A stretch of 64,000 bases of DNA from an uncultured Clostridia bacterium (GCA_934746645.1 CAKVFE010000001.1:310001-374000); one strand, 5' to 3'; numbered from the stretch's first letter, positions 26,594-35,267 are shown. Made by a program: numbers and translations. Notes: generated from the sequence alone by a model not told the origin.

Positions 26594-27433
26594 TTATTCT
26601 CCAATATTATTAAAACTATCTATTGTAACATTATTACCAATTTTACTAAAAGTCAAATTGTTGTGACTTTTTATAGTGCAACTTTTGCCGATATGGCATT
26701 TATTAATTGTATTATAAGGGAATATTATACAATCTTCCCCAATCAAACTTTCTTTTACATTGCTACTTGCAACCACACAATTTTTGCCAATGGTGCTATC
26801 TACAATATTGTTGTTTTCTTTTAATATTGTACCGCCACCAATATATGTATCTCCACTTAAAGTATTAAATGGATATATAGTTACTTTAGGTTCAATCTTA
26901 ACAAAAGCGTTGATTACTACATTTTCTGGACTAATAATATCAACACCATTATTGAGCATTTGTTGTATTATTCTTCTCTTTATCACTTCTGTAGCATAAC
27001 CTATTTCACTTGGAGTAGATATCTTTAAAAACTGGCTACTATCCCCACCAAAAGTTAGTGGCTCTTTAATAAGATTTTTATCTTTTATATAATCGGTTTC
27101 AAATATCGCCCCATAAGGCAATTGAATATATTTTTCATTTTTTAAAGAGATATAATCAATAATTAATTGTATATTATCTCGTGTAAGCAATGGATTAAAG
27201 GAATACAACACCAATATATATTGACTGTTGTCCAATCCTTTCTTTATATTATCTAATTCTGTTATTTTTGAATCATATTTTAATATTGAGTACTTTAATC
27301 CACTCACACTATCAATCACATATTGAATACTTGATTTTTCAAGTATGTACGGATTGCCACAATCAAAAATTATAACCGAACAATTAATGTCATCTTTTGT
27401 ACTAGTCTGTGTCTTTGTCATCAACTCTATCAA
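26594..27433 (-). CDS. Degenerate GlmU-like protein (nucleotidyltransferase remnant plus beta-helix)
   Basis: 279 residues from a TTG at 27433 with GAGG 6 nt upstream; an ATG at 27421 is the alternative. The first ~150 residues keep the shape of a GlmU uridylyltransferase domain, but the nucleotide-binding loop (LAAGxGTRM in GlmU) is absent. GlmU-like features resume with the helix RRIIQQMLNNGVDIISPENV near 152-171 and hexapeptide repeats follow. The region corresponding to the acetyltransferase His is missing. It ends in TAA, two in-frame codons before the next gene. It may be an inactive partner subunit or the relic of a duplicated glmU. Catalytic activity is unlikely. Confidence 0.78.
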   Translation of the reverse strand: MIELMTKTQTSTKDDINCSVIIFDCGNPYILEKSSIQYVIDSVSGLKYSILKYDSKITELDNIKKGLDNSQYILVLYSFNPLLTRDNIQLIIDYISLKNEKYIQLPYGAIFETDYIKDKNLIKEPLTFGGDSSQFLKISTPSEIGYATEVIKRRIIQQMLNNGVDIISPENVVINAFVKIEPKVTIYPFNTLSGDTYIGGGTILKENNNIVDSTIGKNCVVASSNVKESLIGEDCIIFPYNTINKCHIGKSCTIKSHNNLTFSKIGNNVTIDSFNNIGE

Positions 27434-27458
27434 ATTACACCTCTAAAACAACTATTAA

Positions 27459-27929
27459 TTATTTATTATTCTTAATCTTATTTTGTGATTTTTTCTGTCT
27501 TAGATTAGAGAAAAAATCAGTTAGCATACTTGAACATTCTTGTTCCATAACGCCACCAACATATTGGGCTTTATGATTAAAATTGTTGTCAACAAGCATA
27601 GAACAAGCACCAAATCTATGGTCATAAGCGCCAAACACAACCTTGTCTATTCTTGCACTAAGTATTGCACCTACACACATAAGACAAGGTTCAAATGTAA
27701 CATACATTGTACAACCACTAAGCCTATAACTTTTTAGTCTTTTACAAGCCTTATTGATAGCTAAGACTTCTGCGTGTTGTAGTGCATTGTGGTGTTTTTC
27801 TTTTTTATTGTAACTTTTTGCTATAACAACATCATCTTTTACAATGACTGCACCAACTGGCACATCTCCATACTTTGTTGCCTTTTTAGCTTCTTGTATA
27901 GCAATATTCATATATTTTTCCATAATCAT
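27459..27929 (-). CDS. tadA: tRNA-specific adenosine deaminase
   Basis: 156 residues from the ATG at 27929, which overlaps the rlmH stop (TGATG); a GTG at 27932 is an alternative. TadA converts adenosine 34 to inosine in tRNA-Arg(ACG). The zinc and catalytic signature is complete: HAEV (His52, proton-shuttle Glu54) and PCLMC (Cys82, Cys85). FGAYDHRFGACSML is typical of the family. No strong ribosome site is visible, so translation is probably coupled to rlmH. It lies within the CPBP-rlmH-tadA-glmU-pth-mfd operon. Confidence 0.94.
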   Translation of the reverse strand: MIMEKYMNIAIQEAKKATKYGDVPVGAVIVKDDVVIAKSYNKKEKHHNALQHAEVLAINKACKRLKSYRLSGCTMYVTFEPCLMCVGAILSARIDKVVFGAYDHRFGACSMLVDNNFNHKAQYVGGVMEQECSSMLTDFFSNLRQKKSQNKIKNNK

Positions 27930-28402
27930 CACTTATGATATGTAATATTGTTGATTATTGTATATGCTCTATAAATTTGTTCGGCAAGCATAACTCTAAA
28001 TAATTGATGTGGAAAAGTAAATTTACCAAATCCCAACACAGTGTCTGCTCTATCATAAAGTTGTTGGCTTACGCCATAACTACCACCAATAACAAATGTT
28101 ATAGTGCTATATGTTTGTTCCAACTTCTTTAATTTGTCTGCAAACTCAGTGCTAGTATATTCTTTACCACCAACACCACACAATATCACATAACCTTCCA
28201 ACTGGCTTATTTCTCTATCACTTTCTTGCTTAACAACATTTTTCATAATGTCAGTCAAAGAATAATTTTTTGGCAATTTTTCTTCTTTTACTTCTATTAC
28301 TTTAAAATTAACAAATTTTGAAAGTCTTTTTTCGTATTCGGCAAATGCATCTCTAAAAAATTCGTCTTTAATATTGCCTACGCATACCAACCTAATATTC
28401 AT
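27929..28402 (-). CDS. rlmH: 23S rRNA pseudouridine-1915 N3-methyltransferase
   Basis: 157 residues from the ATG at 28402, the normal RlmH length; an 18-codon upstream extension is not family-like. RlmH is a SPOUT methyltransferase acting on 70S ribosomes. The SAM-binding trefoil is visible: YVILCGVGGKEYTS near 86-99, FVIGGSYGVS near 119-128 and FGKFTFPHQLFRVMLAEQIYRA near 135-156. The ATG overlaps the stop of the CPBP gene (TAATG). In Bacillus, rlmH follows yycJ and htrC; both are nearby here (walJ and htrA at 31-32.6 kb), with two CPBP genes inserted. Confidence 0.96.
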   Translation of the reverse strand: MNIRLVCVGNIKDEFFRDAFAEYEKRLSKFVNFKVIEVKEEKLPKNYSLTDIMKNVVKQESDREISQLEGYVILCGVGGKEYTSTEFADKLKKLEQTYSTITFVIGGSYGVSQQLYDRADTVLGFGKFTFPHQLFRVMLAEQIYRAYTIINNITYHK

Positions 28403-29547
28403 TATAATAGTCCCCATACAAAAGTAAATATTGTGACAAGTCCACCAAGAACACAAGAAGATATCAAGAATAAATTATCTTCCAAATTAGGTTTATAGAT
28501 ATTCTTATCTTTAGGTAAAACTATATCCAATGGACTTTTCATTTCTTCATAGTCCAAATTTAAAGTTGTATTGTTTTCCAACATCTCTTGAATCATCTTG
28601 CTCTTTTCAACGACTATAGGGTCATTGGCTTTCATACGCTCTTCATTGGTATACATTGAGTTGATAACTCTTTGCACTTTGCCCAAAGTTTGAATTTTGA
28701 ATAGTTTTGATATAGAAAATACAAGCAAGACAACCACAAGTGCTAGGAATGTAAAGCAAGATATAAATGTCAAAACTGGGTTGTTGCTTTGTAAAAATTT
28801 GTTTAAGTAATTGAAGAAGTTTTTACCAAACCAACCATTACCTTCAGCAAATGTTAAATAAACTGAAATAAAGTTGTTGGTAAAGTGAATAATCATAGCT
28901 GGATAAATACTCTTTGATACTGTTGCTACCAATCCTAATAGCAAACCAATAACAAAAGCATAGAAAAATTGGTTGATGTTAAAGTGCAATAATCCAAATA
29001 ACAATGAACTTATTAATATTGCTTTCTTTATACCAATTTCTTTTGTTCCATTAAGCAATATACCCCTATGCATAAATTCTTCACAAAATGCAGGTAATAC
29101 TGCTACTGACAAAACTTCAATAATGAAGTTTGCCCAGTTTGGGAACAATGGCGAATAGTTGGGGTCAATAGTTGTAGTTCCCGGTTGGGTGTATCCAAAA
29201 AATGATATCAAACCACTAAACAATGTAGAAACAGCAATATTGATAAAGAATGCAAGTATACCAATACCAAATGATAAAAGTATAACCTTAAAATTGACTT
29301 TATGATGAAGTTGTGCTGTTTTAAAAGTCCCTACAAATCCCACTTTATCGTGAACTATAAGTGTATAAAGTGCTAATGGTAACATAAACATAAGTCCAAT
29401 TTGGATAATACAAGTATAAAGTAAATCTGCTATATCTTTATGTAAAAAATTGAACGCACCAAGAGCACTAGCTATTCGCATACAGCAGAAAATAGCCATA
29501 CTGATAAAATATATTAAGTAAACTTTAAATACTTTTGATTTTTTCAT
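28402..29547 (-). CDS. CPBP family intramembrane glutamic endopeptidase
   Basis: 381 residues with about eight membrane helices. The CPBP/Abi motifs are present: CEEFMHRG near 154-161 (paired Glu and Arg), a second motif FGLLHFN near 184-190 and HFTNNFISV near 220. CPBP enzymes cleave membrane or prenylated substrates; some bacterial members act in bacteriocin immunity or surface-protein handling. It is the second of two adjacent related CPBP genes, 24 nt apart, and shares its stop with the rlmH start. No pheromone or bacteriocin gene lies close by, so the substrate is unknown. Confidence 0.87.
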   Translation of the reverse strand: MKKSKVFKVYLIYFISMAIFCCMRIASALGAFNFLHKDIADLLYTCIIQIGLMFMLPLALYTLIVHDKVGFVGTFKTAQLHHKVNFKVILLSFGIGILAFFINIAVSTLFSGLISFFGYTQPGTTTIDPNYSPLFPNWANFIIEVLSVAVLPAFCEEFMHRGILLNGTKEIGIKKAILISSLLFGLLHFNINQFFYAFVIGLLLGLVATVSKSIYPAMIIHFTNNFISVYLTFAEGNGWFGKNFFNYLNKFLQSNNPVLTFISCFTFLALVVVLLVFSISKLFKIQTLGKVQRVINSMYTNEERMKANDPIVVEKSKMIQEMLENNTTLNLDYEEMKSPLDIVLPKDKNIYKPNLEDNLFLISSCVLGGLVTIFTFVWGLL

Positions 29548-29571
29548 TATTCCCCTTAAAATCTTAAATCG

Positions 29572-30687
29572 TTACATCAAACCAAAAAATTGCATAATTG
29601 TATTGCTTAGCCATAACAATATAGACAAACCTATAGAAGACCACAAATATAGTAATTCTTCTTTAGATAATTTTTTACTACTATCTATTATATTGGCACT
29701 ACTATCAATACTTTCCTCTTTTTCATTTTTTATTTCGTTTTTATTGTCAATATTAGCATTATCTTCCACAATAGTAGCATTTTCATCAGTTGCTACTACT
29801 GTTTGTTTTGCCAAGTTTTTGCTATTGAAACGCTTTAATAGATGTATCAGACCTACCAACAAAACGCCTGCAAACAACAATAGTAAAATAGGATAAATGT
29901 ATTCCCACGCATTTTGATATACTGGGTCGACATTGGTATCAAGACCTTTTAATGTATACACAAATGATGTGATAACAACTGTAAGATTGTTGACGCAGTG
30001 CAATAGCATAGGATAAATGATACTCTTGCCATAATACATAGCATATCCTAGTAAAATACCTAGAATAAATTGATAAACAGTTTGTTGTAGACTACCATGC
30101 AACAACATAAACATTGTAGCAGAAATAACTATCGCTTTATGTGGTCCAAGTTTATCTTCTAGTCCTTTGTATATAAGTCCTCTAAACAAAAGTTCCTCAC
30201 AGAAAGCTGGCAATACTGCCATAGACAATAATCCAATTATAAATCTCCACCAGTTGTTCATAACATAAGGCAAATCATTGCTTGGGTGATAACCTATTTG
30301 AGAAAGTCCATAATTAAACAATGTAACAAATGGAGAGATAAAGAAAATAGCAACTACACTCATTACTGCTACAACTAATAACATTTTCCAATCAACTTTA
30401 AAATCTATATCTGAAGCTTTAAAGACTTGTATCTTTTTCTTACGACAATATATGTAATATATCAAAAAGAATGTAATCGGTGTAAATATCAAATTAACCA
30501 CTTTTACAAATTCGGTACTAGCAAATTCTTTATAACTCATACCACATAAAGCAGCAATCAACATAAATGCTATAAATAACACTATTGATGCCAAAAATGG
30601 TATAATCAATGCAAATATAAAATTGACGCTACTATCTTTTACATTAAAGCATGAGCGTTCGTATATCATTTTATTTTTTTTATCCAT
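29572..30687 (-). CDS. CPBP family intramembrane endopeptidase (first of a tandem pair)
   Basis: 371 residues with about eight membrane helices. Motif 1 CEELLFRGLIYKG near 161-173, motif 2 MLLHGSLQQ near 192-200 and motif 3 HCVNNLTV near 230 are intact. An acidic/Asn-rich cytoplasmic stretch (about 300-345) precedes the last helix. It is the promoter-proximal gene of the long operon down to mfd. Its promoter region carries a perfect palindrome. Similarity to the next gene suggests tandem duplication, but their tails differ. Function beyond membrane proteolysis cannot be given. Confidence 0.87.
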   Translation of the reverse strand: MDKKNKMIYERSCFNVKDSSVNFIFALIIPFLASIVLFIAFMLIAALCGMSYKEFASTEFVKVVNLIFTPITFFLIYYIYCRKKKIQVFKASDIDFKVDWKMLLVVAVMSVVAIFFISPFVTLFNYGLSQIGYHPSNDLPYVMNNWWRFIIGLLSMAVLPAFCEELLFRGLIYKGLEDKLGPHKAIVISATMFMLLHGSLQQTVYQFILGILLGYAMYYGKSIIYPMLLHCVNNLTVVITSFVYTLKGLDTNVDPVYQNAWEYIYPILLLLFAGVLLVGLIHLLKRFNSKNLAKQTVVATDENATIVEDNANIDNKNEIKNEKEESIDSSANIIDSSKKLSKEELLYLWSSIGLSILLWLSNTIMQFFGLM

Positions 30688-30713
30688 ATATAATCCTTAA
30701 TCCGAATAAATTA

Positions 30714-30730
30714 TGCGAAAAATTTTCGCA
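30714..30730. promoter_or_regulatory. 17-bp perfect palindrome, candidate operator
   Basis: TGCGAAAAATTTTCGCA reads the same on both strands around a central A. It lies about 7-24 nt downstream of the predicted transcription start of the CPBP-to-mfd operon, a typical repressor position. It does not match the Gram-positive LexA box. The binding factor is unknown. Confidence 0.5.
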
Positions 30731-30743
30731 CTTATCAGTTTTG

Positions 30744-30752
30744 ATTATATCA
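30744..30752 (-). promoter_or_regulatory. Extended -10 promoter of the CPBP-rlmH-tadA-pth-mfd operon
   Basis: On the minus strand TGATATAAT is an extended -10 (TGnTATAAT). No good -35 is visible, which fits extended -10 promoters. The first gene starts about 57 nt downstream. Confidence 0.5.
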
Positions 30753-30894
30753 TACAAATAAACATTTTAAAACAAACTTAAACTAAATTATAAATATTTA
30801 TATAATATATTAATATATTTAATTTAAGACAAAATGATTAAATCAATTAATGTTTAAGATAATGTACACAAATAAAAATTTATGCAATTAAACT

Positions 30895-30940
30895 AAAAAG
30901 TGATTGATGTATTACATTACTACATATCAATCACTTTTTA
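30895..30940 (-). terminator. Terminator of the walJ-htrA unit
   Basis: Long stem AAAAAGTGATTGATgT/ACATATCAATCACTTTTT (30896-30911 and about 30922-30939), with one bulge, about 70 nt after the htrA stop. Confidence 0.75.
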
Positions 30941-31011
30941 ATTATTTAATTTATAGTTTCAATATCAAATTTATATCAAAAAAGAAAGAATAATTTAAGC
31001 AATATGATTTA

Positions 31012-31728
31012 CTACACTTTAAGATTAGCAACAATGTTTTTAATCACATCGATTGGTATTGCAAATCCCAAACCTTCTGCATTGCTTATTTTTAAGGTAT
31101 TAATACCTACGACTTTTCCACTAGAATTGATAAGTGGGCCACCTGAGTTGCCCGAATTGATACTTGCATCGTGCTGGATAAGCCCATAGAGTCTACCAAT
31201 GTTGCTATCAACAAGTGTTACTTTTACATCTCTACCTATATAGCTAACAATACCTTTTGTAAATGTATGGTTAAAGTTAAGACTTACAGGACAACCAACA
31301 GCATATACTTCATCGCCAATATTTAGATTGTCGCTATCTCCCATATCAATATAAGGTATAGGATAATCTGCTTTAATAATTGCTATATCCATATCCGGAT
31401 TAGAATACACCACTATAGCACTACAAACACTACCATTGTAAAGGTGTAAACTAATATTGCTATTGTCATAAACAACATGATAGTTGGTTACGACATATCC
31501 ACCACTTTTTACACAAACTCCACTTCCAATATTGGTATTTAAACTATTGACACTTTCAATACCAACTATGGCTTGTGATATATTATTTAGATATGTATCT
31601 TCATTTTGCTCAATACTTATATGTTTACTTTCTTTTATATCAAAATATCTTTTGTTGTCATCACCACAACCACATAAACACATAGAAAAAAGAAGCAATA
31701 TAATAATCGGAAATATATTTTTTCTCAT
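31012..31728 (-). CDS. HtrA/DegP-like trypsin-fold serine protease lipoprotein
   Basis: 238 residues. Lipobox CLCGC (Cys21) anchors it outside the membrane. The catalytic triad is intact: His84 in TNYHVV, Asp114 in PDMDIAIIK and Ser195 in GNSGGPL. There is no PDZ domain, unlike HtrA/HtrC (about 400 residues), so it is a minimal protease. It lies 42 nt downstream of walJ, as htrC follows yycJ in Bacillus. A role in extracytoplasmic protein quality control is inferred. A terminator follows. Confidence 0.9.
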   Translation of the reverse strand: MRKNIFPIIILLLFSMCLCGCGDDNKRYFDIKESKHISIEQNEDTYLNNISQAIVGIESVNSLNTNIGSGVCVKSGGYVVTNYHVVYDNSNISLHLYNGSVCSAIVVYSNPDMDIAIIKADYPIPYIDMGDSDNLNIGDEVYAVGCPVSLNFNHTFTKGIVSYIGRDVKVTLVDSNIGRLYGLIQHDASINSGNSGGPLINSSGKVVGINTLKISNAEGLGFAIPIDVIKNIVANLKV

Positions 31729-31770
31729 ATTATTAGGTTGCTTCTTTATTAGTTCTTTATACTTTACAAT

Positions 31771-32565
31771 TTATCTAATTATAAACACTGTTCCCAATTT
31801 ATCCATAGGTGCAACATCTATCTTTATATTAACACCCGGAGTTATTCCAACAGCTTCTAGGTATTCACATACTGTTTGATAACACAAAACTGGAGTATTA
31901 TTTTCGGGACTTAAATGTGCAAGCACAACTTGTTTAACATTGTTTTGTGCCAAAGTACATACTACTTTTGCACTTGCCGAATTGCTTAAATGTCCTGTCT
32001 TACTAAGTATTCTATGTTTTAATATTGGCGAATAGTTAGGGTTGGCGACAAGCATTTTTTCATCGTGATTACTCTCCAAAATAACAAGTTTACAATTAAA
32101 CAAATTTTTTACAGTGTCTTCACTAGCATAGCCCAAATCAGTAGCATAAGCAAATTTTGATTCGCCATTAGTTACTACAAATCCAACACAAGATACTGAG
32201 TCATGAGGAAGTTTAAAACTTTTTATTTTAAATTCATCTATAGAAAAATCTTGATCGTAAAAAGTAATAATTTTTGACTCGTCAACTCTTCCCAATTTTT
32301 GCATTAATGCATCTCTATCATCAGCGTGAGTATAGACATAAGAGCCATACTTTCTCATAAATGCACCAATAGATTTTGAGTGGTCAGAGTGCTCGTGAGT
32401 AGACAAAATTGCTTTGATGCTAGTAGGTTCAACATCAAGCAATTTTAGCTTTTCTATTAAATTGGATATATTGATGCCAGCATCTATAAGTAGGTTGTTT
32501 TTTTCTCCTATTACTAGTACCGAATTACCTCTACTTGAGCTAGCCAATGTGACAACTTTCATCAT
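31771..32565 (-). CDS. walJ: MBL-fold metallohydrolase WalJ/YycJ
   Basis: 264 residues. The metallo-beta-lactamase signature HEHSDH is at residues 56-61, with further metal ligands likely in VLESNHDE, GHLSN and VLAHLSPENN. YycJ/WalJ proteins are MBL-fold exonucleases implicated in coordinating cell division with DNA replication or in mismatch repair. In Bacillota the gene is linked to walRK, htrC and rlmH. Here it is the first gene of a walJ-htrA pair and no walRK genes are within the window. The ribosome site is weak, and either of the two initial Met codons may start. Confidence 0.92.
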   Translation of the reverse strand: MMKVVTLASSSRGNSVLVIGEKNNLLIDAGINISNLIEKLKLLDVEPTSIKAILSTHEHSDHSKSIGAFMRKYGSYVYTHADDRDALMQKLGRVDESKIITFYDQDFSIDEFKIKSFKLPHDSVSCVGFVVTNGESKFAYATDLGYASEDTVKNLFNCKLVILESNHDEKMLVANPNYSPILKHRILSKTGHLSNSASAKVVCTLAQNNVKQVVLAHLSPENNTPVLCYQTVCEYLEAVGITPGVNIKIDVAPMDKLGTVFIIR

Positions 32566-32670
32566 TAGAAATTTACCTTAACCGACTATTAAATAACAGT
32601 CTTATATATGCCTAGTTGATATAACTATAACTTAAATTAGTATCACATCAACTTATGACAATATAAACTA

Positions 32671-32745
32671 TGTGATGTTGTATTGTTCACTTTGCTTACA
32701 ACACAAGTTGCTAATCGCAATTCCACGATAAATCGTGGCATCACA
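32671..32745. repeat. 75-bp palindromic intergenic element (TGTGATG/CATCACA ends)
   Basis: The element begins TGTGATG, ends CATCACA and contains an inner hairpin CCACGAT/ATCGTGG (32723-32738). The layout resembles small mobile palindromes (REP/MITE-like). Only one copy is in the window. It lies between the walJ start and the M1 peptidase stop, so it might also affect transcription there. Confidence 0.5.
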
Positions 32746-32761
32746 GTTTGAATAAACATCA

Positions 32762-32800
32762 GTTATACGAAAATATTGCTTTGCACTGCTTTCGTCTAAC
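32762..32800. repeat. 39-bp inverted-repeat element
   Basis: GTTATACGAAA at 32762 and its near-complement TTTCGTCTAAC ending at 32800 form an 11-bp stem with one mismatch around a GC-richer loop. It sits 16 bp from the previous element and is a possible second palindromic unit or terminator of the M1 peptidase gene. Confidence 0.4.
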
Positions 32801-32856
32801 TTCCGATAATATAGTTTAGCACACTAAATATATTAAATCAAATCAAAAATATATTT

Positions 32857-34332
32857 TTACTTTGTAGGTATAATAACAACCTTTCCTTCTATCCAAGTAT
32901 TGACATAACTTTTCAATTCTCTATTGGTTACTTTTTCAAATACACCAATAAAATGTTCTGGTGTAACATTGGTAAAAGCATAAGTTTTATAATATTCTTT
33001 TAATCCATCTAAAAACTTGTTTTTGCCAATAAGTTCTCTTAAATTGTCAAAAAACAACATTCCTTTGACATAAGTCATATACACATACTCTGGTTCGGTA
33101 TTATATTCGTTAAGGCTACGATTCATACTAGTATCTACACTTCCTAGTACATCTTTATATAATTCTACAAATGTGACATAACTATTATTGGTGTTTTTAA
33201 TAAGTTCATCTTTGTCTACACCATAGTCAGGATTGGCTTCATAGAATAGTGCTGTTGAGTATTCAGTCAATCCCTCATCAAGCCATGGATATTTAAACGC
33301 ATTGCTTCCTACAACACCATACCACCATTGATGAGCTGTTTCGTGAATAATAACATTGACATAATCATTACCTTGAGTTTCATCACTAATATACACAAGA
33401 TTTGGGTACTCCATACCACCGTGTACAAAGTTGGTTTTTACTACACTTAAAGTGCTATATGGATATGTACCAAATAAGTCATTAAAGGTCTTAACACTAT
33501 CTACGCCAGCTTTCAAATTTTTCTCATAGTCCTCATCATCATAGTAATAGTAAAGTACTGTTGTATCTCCTACTCTATCTGTAGCAATCTCAAATTTGTC
33601 TGACAAAACTAATGCAAAATCTCTAACACATAAAGCATTAATTGTGTATACATTTTGACTCTCTAAATTGGTTATATCTTCTTGCACACCTGTTGATGCA
33701 ACTTTGTATTTATTAGGTACAGTTAATGTTACATTATAATTGGAACATTCACTATAAAAAGGATCACCATTTGAATTGTATGGGTCTAGCACAAATTCAC
33801 CATTTTCAAACACAGCAACTACTGGATAAAAATTGGCAAGATTGATTGTGTTGTCGCCATATCCAAATCTATGATTAATGTTAGGTATATACACTTTATA
33901 CTCTAACTCAATAGTGACTTTATCCATTGGGTCAAGATTTTTTTCTAGTCCAACATTAAGAATATCATTGTCTGTTCCGGTAAGTTCAAATTGGGTATCC
34001 TTACCATTAATGCTAGCAGACTTAATATCTATATCTCCATAATCAACACCGTGTGGATATGCCTTATCTTGAGTCAATGTCCCTACAGGTTTATTGACTG
34101 CACCTTCCGTAAATGCTTTTGGGTACAAATGAAAACTTAAAGTATTTAAGGTTGTGTCAGTCTTATTGCAATATTTTAAAGTTTGTTTAGCTTCTAATGT
34201 ATGGTCTTCATTATAAGTTAAATCCATAGTATATGTATTTAAGTTTTTGCTTTCTTTTTTTATGTTAAGGTTAACACTCGAACACCCCATCAATAAAAAA
34301 CAACAAGCAAAAACTACTAGTATTTTCTTCAT
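32857..34332 (-). CDS. M1-family metallopeptidase lipoprotein
   Basis: 491 residues from the ATG at 34332, with GGGGGAG upstream and lipobox LMGC (Cys17). A longer frame to 34371 lacks a ribosome site. The zinc site HETAHQWW lies near 330-337 and the downstream zinc Glu is in WLDEGLTEY. HGGMEYPNLVY just before is the GxMEN-like exopeptidase motif in changed form. M1 enzymes are aminopeptidases; an anchored extracellular one would process peptides outside the cell. A minus-strand CATACAAT, an exact sigma-E-like -10 with a poor -35, lies about 40 nt upstream. It is divergent from the 34530 operon. Confidence 0.9.
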   Translation of the reverse strand: MKKILVVFACCFLLMGCSSVNLNIKKESKNLNTYTMDLTYNEDHTLEAKQTLKYCNKTDTTLNTLSFHLYPKAFTEGAVNKPVGTLTQDKAYPHGVDYGDIDIKSASINGKDTQFELTGTDNDILNVGLEKNLDPMDKVTIELEYKVYIPNINHRFGYGDNTINLANFYPVVAVFENGEFVLDPYNSNGDPFYSECSNYNVTLTVPNKYKVASTGVQEDITNLESQNVYTINALCVRDFALVLSDKFEIATDRVGDTTVLYYYYDDEDYEKNLKAGVDSVKTFNDLFGTYPYSTLSVVKTNFVHGGMEYPNLVYISDETQGNDYVNVIIHETAHQWWYGVVGSNAFKYPWLDEGLTEYSTALFYEANPDYGVDKDELIKNTNNSYVTFVELYKDVLGSVDTSMNRSLNEYNTEPEYVYMTYVKGMLFFDNLRELIGKNKFLDGLKEYYKTYAFTNVTPEHFIGVFEKVTNRELKSYVNTWIEGKVVIIPTK

Positions 34333-34433
34333 AGACTCCCCCGATTGTATTTTTAGTATTGTATGGGACAAGTTGACAATTTAGAACAACACCTTGTAAC
34401 AAAATTGAACCATTTTTCATATATATTTGCTAA

Positions 34434-34455
34434 AAGTGTTGCAATGGGGACACTT
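34434..34455. promoter_or_regulatory. Inverted repeat upstream of the transposase-like operon promoter
   Basis: AAGTGT (34434-34439) and ACACTT (34450-34455) flank a 10-nt spacer, ending 14 nt before the -35 box. It is a possible activator or repressor site between two divergent units. Short enough to occur by chance. Confidence 0.3.
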
Positions 34456-34469
34456 CTTGTGAAAAACTG

Positions 34470-34498
34470 TTGACTTAATATAGTTATATATGTATAAT
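34470..34498 (+). promoter_or_regulatory. Sigma-A promoter of the 34530-43154 operon
   Basis: TTGACT (34470-34475), a 17-nt spacer and TATAAT (34493-34498). This is a strong vegetative promoter about 25 nt upstream of the predicted ribosome site. It implies the three-gene unit is well transcribed in growing cells. Confidence 0.8.
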
Positions 34499-34529
34499 CT
34501 GTATAGTTAATATATATAATGGAGAAGAA

Positions 34530-35267
34530 ATGGCAAGAACTGCTAGACAAATTAGCGAAATTAATTCTTACACAATTATTTTAAAAGCTAATATTGACAT
34601 ACAATTTAATAGTCATGACAAAGATTTATTTTTGGATATTGTCAGCAAATATAGCCCAATACTAAATTACAAATTTTTAGCATACAATCTTAGTGATACA
34701 GTACTAACTTTTGTAGTTTATGATAGTGACACAGCTATAGACATTGTTATGCGTAAGATAATGGTAAGCTTTGTTAGTAAGTTCAACCTTTATCACAACC
34801 ATAAAGGTAAAGTTTTTAAAGATAGATTTTTAAGTTTACCTGCTCACAGCGTAAAAGATGTATGGGATATGGTATATGATGTTCACAATTTAAGCAATTG
34901 CGAATACAACAGTGTCAACAATTATTATGACAACCAATATATTAACATTCAATGCGTAAAACAATTTTATGGGTCAGAAGAAAACTTCAACAAAGCAGTT
35001 ATCAATCGTAACAACCCAGAAAGTTTAAAATCAAAAATAGTTAAGACGAAGATTAATGATGCCGAATTAGTGGCTTACATAACAAAAGAAGTTATGCCTA
35101 TTGAAGAATTAAAGAAGTTGCCTAAAAACAAACTTACTACTCTTCTAAAAGACATAATTGACAAAACTTCTGCTTCAGCTAGACAAATAGCTAGAATCAC
35201 AAGTTTTCCACTAAGAATGCTTTGGAACTTAGGTAAAGACAAATCTTCTCAAGAGGAGAAGAAATGA
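34530..35267 (+). CDS. IS200/RAYT-like (Y1 transposase-fold) protein lacking the HUH motif
   Basis: 245 residues, close to the usual length. It follows the Y1-transposase/RAYT plan: N-terminal MARTARQISE...YTIILKA, then AYNL near 51-54, then a helix FVSKFNLYHNHKGKVFKDRFLSLPAHSVKDV near 81-111 matching 'yfN..h.r.G.lfq.Rf.s..v'. A C-terminal ASARQIARITSFPLRML segment near 217-233 resembles the DNA-binding end of that family. The position of the metal-binding NHVH (HUH) reads DTVL (56-59), so nuclease activity is very unlikely. GGAGAAG precedes the ATG. Its TGA overlaps the next ATG (ATGA), so it heads an operon with two exported proteins. A domesticated DNA-binding regulator is the best inference. 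Confidence 0.72.
   Translation: MARTARQISEINSYTIILKANIDIQFNSHDKDLFLDIVSKYSPILNYKFLAYNLSDTVLTFVVYDSDTAIDIVMRKIMVSFVSKFNLYHNHKGKVFKDRFLSLPAHSVKDVWDMVYDVHNLSNCEYNSVNNYYDNQYINIQCVKQFYGSEENFNKAVINRNNPESLKSKIVKTKINDAELVAYITKEVMPIEELKKLPKNKLTTLLKDIIDKTSASARQIARITSFPLRMLWNLGKDKSSQEEKK

Noticed and set aside
34530..35267. Active insertion sequence of the IS200/IS605 type
   Set aside because: The metal-binding His pair is missing, no terminal elements were seen, and the gene is translationally coupled to other genes.
35264..35267. UGA read as tryptophan
   Set aside because: TGA ends this gene just where the next begins, and TGG is used for Trp throughout; the standard code fits.
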